From: Selenomonas sp. | Lineage (GTDB): Bacteria; Bacillota_C; Negativicutes; Selenomonadales; Selenomonadaceae | Direction: 5' to 3' | Length of the DNA: 64,000 nucleotides | Assembly: GCF_024693525.1 (NCBI RefSeq) | Contig: NZ_JAILKR010000028.1 | Span: 1 to 64,000, forward strand | Shown: piece after piece, positions 60,731-64,000 of the stretch | How the letters are laid out: each line of letters starts with the position of its first letter | Numbering within the stretch: position 1 is the first letter of the stretch | Notes under the pieces: generated by a model | The model's database searches: none | What the model saw: the letters and a program-made list of their open reading frames with translations, nothing else | Told to the model about the DNA's origin: nothing | Position numbers and translations under genes: made by a program

Positions 60731-61438
60731 ATGGAAGAGAGAACGATCCGGGAAGAGATGCTGCTCGGATCCGAAGCCGTCGAACAGCTCCGGCGCAGCC
60801 ATGTCGCCGTGTTCGGCCTCGGCGGCGTCGGATCCTGGTGCTGTGAGGGCCTGGCCCGCGCGGGGATCGGACGCCTGACGCTCGTCGACCGCGACACGGT
60901 TGGCCTCTCCAACTGCAACCGGCAGCTCTGTGCGCTCACGTCCACGCTCGGACTTGAGAAGACCGCGGTCATGGCGGCGCGTGTGCGGGACATCAACCCC
61001 GACGCTGTGGTCCGGACGATCACCGGGCACTATGAGGCCGCCGGGCGGGAACGCTTCTTCGCGGACTACGACTTCGTCGTGGACGCGATCGACCTCGTCG
61101 CCTGCAAGCTCGATCTGATCCTGAGCTGCCGGGAGCGCGGGATCCCGATCGTCTCCGCCCTGGGCACCGGAAACAAGCGGGACGCCGGGCAGCTCCGGCT
61201 GGACGATATCGCGAACACCTACGGCTGCACCTTCGCCCGCGTGATCCGCCGGGAGCTGCGCGAGAGGGGCGTGGAGCACCATCCGGTGGTCTATTCCCCC
61301 GAAAAGCCGATGAAGCCCGAGCAGGTCGAGGCCCCGCCGCCGGGACGGCGGAGCGTACCCGGATCGCTTGTATGGGTACCCGCCGCGACGGGGATGCTGC
61401 TTTGCCAGTATGTGGTGACGGAACTGACAAAAACATAA
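60731..61438 (+). CDS. tcdA: ThiF-family tRNA threonylcarbamoyladenosine dehydratase TcdA
   Basis: E1-like adenylating enzyme that cyclises t6A37 of tRNAs to ct6A. The 235-aa protein has the N-terminal LLGSEAVEQLRRSHVAVFGL, the nucleotide loop GLGGVGSWCCEGLARAGIG, DRDTVGLSNCNRQ, DAIDLVACKLDLI and GTGNKRDAGQLRLDDI. It stands between the foldase and the lectin-kinase gene, with terminators on both sides, so it is probably monocistronic. Confidence 0.9.
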   Translation: MEERTIREEMLLGSEAVEQLRRSHVAVFGLGGVGSWCCEGLARAGIGRLTLVDRDTVGLSNCNRQLCALTSTLGLEKTAVMAARVRDINPDAVVRTITGHYEAAGRERFFADYDFVVDAIDLVACKLDLILSCRERGIPIVSALGTGNKRDAGQLRLDDIANTYGCTFARVIRRELRERGVEHHPVVYSPEKPMKPEQVEAPPPGRRSVPGSLVWVPAATGMLLCQYVVTELTKT

Positions 61439-61440
61439 AT

Positions 61441-61471
61441 AAAAAGAGCAGGACAGATGTCCTGCTCTTTT
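61441..61471. terminator. Bidirectional terminator between tcdA and the pseudokinase-lectin gene
   Basis: AAAAAGAGCAGGAC and GTCCTGCTCTTTT pair around AGAT (14 bp including A/T flanks), serving both converging genes. Confidence 0.93.
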
Positions 61472-61485
61472 CCATGCGGTTTTGG

Positions 61486-63093
61486 TCAGTCGTTGAACTC
61501 GCAGACATAGCCCATGGTGCCGGAGTACATGTCGGGATAGTCGTGGCAGGGGTCGTCGCGGTTGTCATTGTAGGCCCAGCCGTTGTGGTTCCAGATCATG
61601 ATGAAGTCCTCGTCATGGCGTCCGGTGTCGTCGTTGTCGACAAAGGTCGGCTCGCCGCGGCCCCAGAGGAAATAACCCTCGAAGCCCTGATCCTTACCCT
61701 CCCAGAGGTAGGGGCGGCTGTCGGGATCGTCGTAGCTGTCGCCGCCGCGGTGGCAGCCGATCCAGACACGGCTGAGGCCTTCTGCCTCGGCCAGCTCAAT
61801 GACGCGGTTGAATTCGTCCTCATCTTCGATGACGACCAGATGACCGCCCATGCCCTCGCACTTCTTCTGGGCGTCCGACCAGCTCACGTCGTCCTTGAAC
61901 ACCTTGTACTCATGCTCCTTCGGAGTCTCCACATCGGGGATCTCCACCGGCTCCATGGTCACGCTCGGGCCGGACATCGGAGCGCCGAAGTCCTCCTGCG
62001 AAATCGGATAGGCTGTCTCGTCCGCGGTAGGTGCCATCGTGGAGGAGTAGGGGTCGACAACAGGCTCGAGCTTGTTGTCGGTCGTCTGGGAGCGCGCCTG
62101 GTCGAAATCCTTCAGCATGGCGTTCATGATGATCGCCACCATGACCAGCACCGCACACAGGACCAGGATTACGGCGAGCGGTCTTCTTCTGCGCTTTTTC
62201 ACCTCTTCTGCAATCTTCCTTTCTCGGTCGGTTTTCAGCTTGTACTGGACCGCGGGGCTGCTGTGCGTGAGCGTGACGGGTGCGAGCTCGTCCTCCGCCC
62301 TGCGCTTCGGGGCTGCTGGAGAGGAGGTCTCCCGCAGTTTCTGGGAGAGCATCTGCGCCTGTGAAGCGGAGAGGATCTCCTTCTGTCCGCCCTTCTGGGC
62401 GGGATTGTATACCTTGACGCCGTCCTCGGGCGGCTCAACGGGGAACTCGTCCGCGGTCTCGATGGCCACGTCCTCATCGCGGTCGATGATGCCGACCATC
62501 ATACGCTCCACGTCGCTGAGCTCACCGTCAGTTTTCTTAAAGATCGCTTCGGAACTGGGTACGCCGTTGAGGTACAGGTCCCGGGTGCAGCTGTCGACCA
62601 CGGCCCGCAGCTCCTCCAGCGTCTGATAGCGCTCGGAAGCCTTGAAGCGGACAGCCTTCTCGATGATCGCACCGAGTCGTTTCCCGGCACTGCGGGGGGC
62701 GCAGGGATTTCCGCCGCCCATACGGCGCATCTGCGCGTCCTCGCATTCGTCCTCCAGCGGGAGCTTGCCGCCGCTGAGCGCATAGTACATCACGAGACCC
62801 ACGGAATAGACGTCGGAGGCGGCGGAGAGCTGGCCGTTCCAGTAGAGTTCCGGCGCGACGTAATCGAGCTCCTGCCCCTCCCAGGGGGCCTTGCCCGCGG
62901 GGCCGACCGCGACGCTCCCGTCTTCCGCGACGCTGATGTTTTCGGGATAGATCCCGCCGCGGCGTCCGCGTGAACCGACCTCGGCCACGACCGCCCTGCA
63001 AAGGGCCGACACAAACACGCACAGCGCCTGCTTGTCCATTTCAGTAAGTTTTGCGCCCAGGGCTTTTGCGGGCTCAAAGACCGGGTTTGCCAT
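61486..63093 (-). CDS. Pseudokinase-transmembrane-C-type lectin protein
   Basis: A 535-aa single-pass membrane protein. Residues ~1-170 are a protein-kinase-like domain reduced to its C-lobe: the catalytic loop is GGIYPENISVAEDGSVAVG (no HRD or DFG), then VAPELYWNGQLSAASDVYSV (APE at 80-82, Asp94) and SGGKLPLE; no ATP-binding Lys region is seen. A charged linker leads to one TM helix (~305-327). Residues ~395-535 outside the cell form a C-type-lectin-like domain (WSDAQKKCEGMGGHLVVIED, VWIGCHRGG, WGRGEPTF, MIWNHNGWAYND, MGYVCEFND). The start at 63093 follows GGAGGAGCAGACAGC. It looks like a sensor that binds a ligand outside and signals by a pseudokinase. Confidence 0.82.
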   Translation of the reverse strand: MANPVFEPAKALGAKLTEMDKQALCVFVSALCRAVVAEVGSRGRRGGIYPENISVAEDGSVAVGPAGKAPWEGQELDYVAPELYWNGQLSAASDVYSVGLVMYYALSGGKLPLEDECEDAQMRRMGGGNPCAPRSAGKRLGAIIEKAVRFKASERYQTLEELRAVVDSCTRDLYLNGVPSSEAIFKKTDGELSDVERMMVGIIDRDEDVAIETADEFPVEPPEDGVKVYNPAQKGGQKEILSASQAQMLSQKLRETSSPAAPKRRAEDELAPVTLTHSSPAVQYKLKTDRERKIAEEVKKRRRRPLAVILVLCAVLVMVAIIMNAMLKDFDQARSQTTDNKLEPVVDPYSSTMAPTADETAYPISQEDFGAPMSGPSVTMEPVEIPDVETPKEHEYKVFKDDVSWSDAQKKCEGMGGHLVVIEDEDEFNRVIELAEAEGLSRVWIGCHRGGDSYDDPDSRPYLWEGKDQGFEGYFLWGRGEPTFVDNDDTGRHDEDFIMIWNHNGWAYNDNRDDPCHDYPDMYSGTMGYVCEFND

Positions 63094-63225
63094 GCTGTCT
63101 GCTCCTCCTGTCGGGATCGGATTCCCATTTGCGGCTACCATACATCGTAGCACAGGGAAAGAGTTATGTCAACGAAAAAACGACGGGCTTTCCTCATTTT
63201 CCGCCCGACGGAGAGAGGAGCGGGT

Positions 63226-64000
63226 CTATTTCTCGATAGCGTTCGACAGACGCTCGAGTTCTTTTGTCCAGCGCTGCAGATCCTTGTTGGGCCGGCCTTC
63301 CGAAGCGCGGACCAGCTTCATCAGGCGTTCGGCAGCCGCGACGAACTCCTGGAAGATGCGGGCAGCCTTCGTGGATGGAGCCGCACGGCGCTCAACCGGC
63401 CGCGGCTCAGCCACGGTTTCAAACTCGCCGCGCAGCAGGTCGAAGCAGGTACCGCTGTAAGGGGCGAAAGCGTGATAACCCAGTTCCTGCTGCAGGCATT
63501 CGGTGAAGCTGTCGGCCGCCCCGGGATCGCCGTGGTTGACGAAAATCAGCCTGGGCTTCTGCTCGAAGCCTCTGAGCCAGGAAATCAGCCCCATTTTGTC
63601 GGCGTGGCCGCTGACGCCGGGCAGCACGTCAATGGTCGCGTTGACCTCAATGGTCTCGTCGAACAGCTTGACCGTCGCCGCCCCGTCGACCAGGATGCGG
63701 CCCAGCGTTCCCTCCGCCTGATAGCCCACGAAAAGCACGCGGCACTCCTCACGCCAGAGGTTGTGCTTGAGGTGGTGGCGCACACGGCCGGCGTCGCACA
63801 TGCCGCTGGCCGAAAGGATCACCTTGGGCGTGCTGTCCTCGTTGATGGCCTGCGAATCGCTCTTCGACACCGCAAGCTGCAGCCCGGCGAACCAGATCGG
63901 GTTGACCCCGGAGCGGATGAGCGCCTGGGCCTCCTCGTCCAGAAACGCGGTGTCGCACTGCAGAAAGATGCTCGTGGCCTCGATGGCCAGAGGGCTGTCC
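63226..64000 (-). CDS. Beta-CASP metallo-beta-lactamase RNase/exonuclease, C-terminal part
   Basis: The gene runs off the right edge; 258 residues of the C-terminal half are visible. Present are the beta-CASP end (VILSASGMCDAGRVRHHLKH), VLFVGYQAEGTLGRILVDGA, and the RMMBL domain (VSGHADKMGLISWL with the metal His, then RLIFVNHGDPGAADSFTECL), as in the YSH1/YqgX-type 'RNA specificity' MBL enzymes. A helical tail follows (RIFQEFVAAAERLMKLVRAS). The catalytic N-terminal MBL half lies outside the window. Confidence 0.88.
   Translation of the reverse strand, partial: DSPLAIEATSIFLQCDTAFLDEEAQALIRSGVNPIWFAGLQLAVSKSDSQAINEDSTPKVILSASGMCDAGRVRHHLKHNLWREECRVLFVGYQAEGTLGRILVDGAATVKLFDETIEVNATIDVLPGVSGHADKMGLISWLRGFEQKPRLIFVNHGDPGAADSFTECLQQELGYHAFAPYSGTCFDLLRGEFETVAEPRPVERRAAPSTKAARIFQEFVAAAERLMKLVRASEGRPNKDLQRWTKELERLSNAIEK

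Overview
The window reads as two different bacterial genomes joined inside one gene. Positions 1 to about 44,730 have moderate GC, balanced third codon positions and the gene set of a motile, diderm, anaerobic Negativicutes bacterium (Selenomonas/Mitsuokella-like): a Bacillus-type flagellar late-gene cluster, a two-partner secretion adhesin (which needs an outer membrane) and a soluble [FeFe]-hydrogenase. From about 44,730 to 64,000 the third codon positions are almost all G or C, and the genes look like those of a GC-rich monoderm Clostridia (Oscillospirales-like): glgC/glgD pair, split transketolase, a PrsA-like foldase and a pseudokinase-lectin membrane protein. The change falls within the last ~40 codons of ulaG. 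That suggests either a chimeric metagenomic contig joined through two homologous ula loci or, less likely, a recent recombination.

Left part. 1-10,592 (minus strand): flagellin (cut by the window edge), fliT, fliS, fliD, flaG, csrA, fliW, a DUF6470 (YviE-like) gene, flgL, flgK, two FlgN-like chaperones, flgM and yvyF. 10,724-21,087: a TpsB transporter and a ~2,880-residue TpsA adhesin with about 16 YDG-type repeats, followed by a second flagellin (21,229-22,575). Both flagellin leaders carry hairpins with GGA in the loop, which are candidate CsrA sites. 22,702-30,706: a YbjN-like protein, a uronate-isomerase homologue lacking two metal ligands, a CstA-type carrier, a TauE-type exporter, and an operon of metallophosphoesterase, SPINDLY-type glycosyltransferase and methyltransferase. 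30,950-34,487: a compact three-gene NADH-linked [FeFe]-hydrogenase. 34,544-39,490: a truncated LacI regulator, a DUF815 ATPase, T-box-controlled trpS, a stand-alone protein with a CARF-like motif, and proC.

Ula loci. 39,555-45,716 (minus) holds ulaG-ulaC-ulaA-ulaB, a terminator, then ulaE, a beta-propeller-like protein of unknown function, and ulaF. To the right of the ulaG break, 46,129-51,145 (plus) holds a second ulaE, propeller protein and ulaF, then a YcxB-like membrane protein and a two-subunit transketolase. Neither locus has ulaD, the 3-keto-L-gulonate-6-phosphate decarboxylase of the known L-ascorbate pathway. The propeller protein sits between ulaE and ulaF in both lineages. This ulaD-less, propeller-containing variant is the best candidate here for an undescribed system.

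Right part. 51,219-57,618 (minus) is a tight prs-pth-glgC-glgD-glgP operon. 57,842-61,438 (plus) has prfB (no frameshift; SPY in place of SPF), a parvulin-type foldase and tcdA. 61,486-64,000 (minus) has a pseudokinase-TM-C-type-lectin protein and the end of a beta-CASP metallo-beta-lactamase exonuclease. No rRNA, tRNA, CRISPR array, insertion sequence or phage genes were seen.
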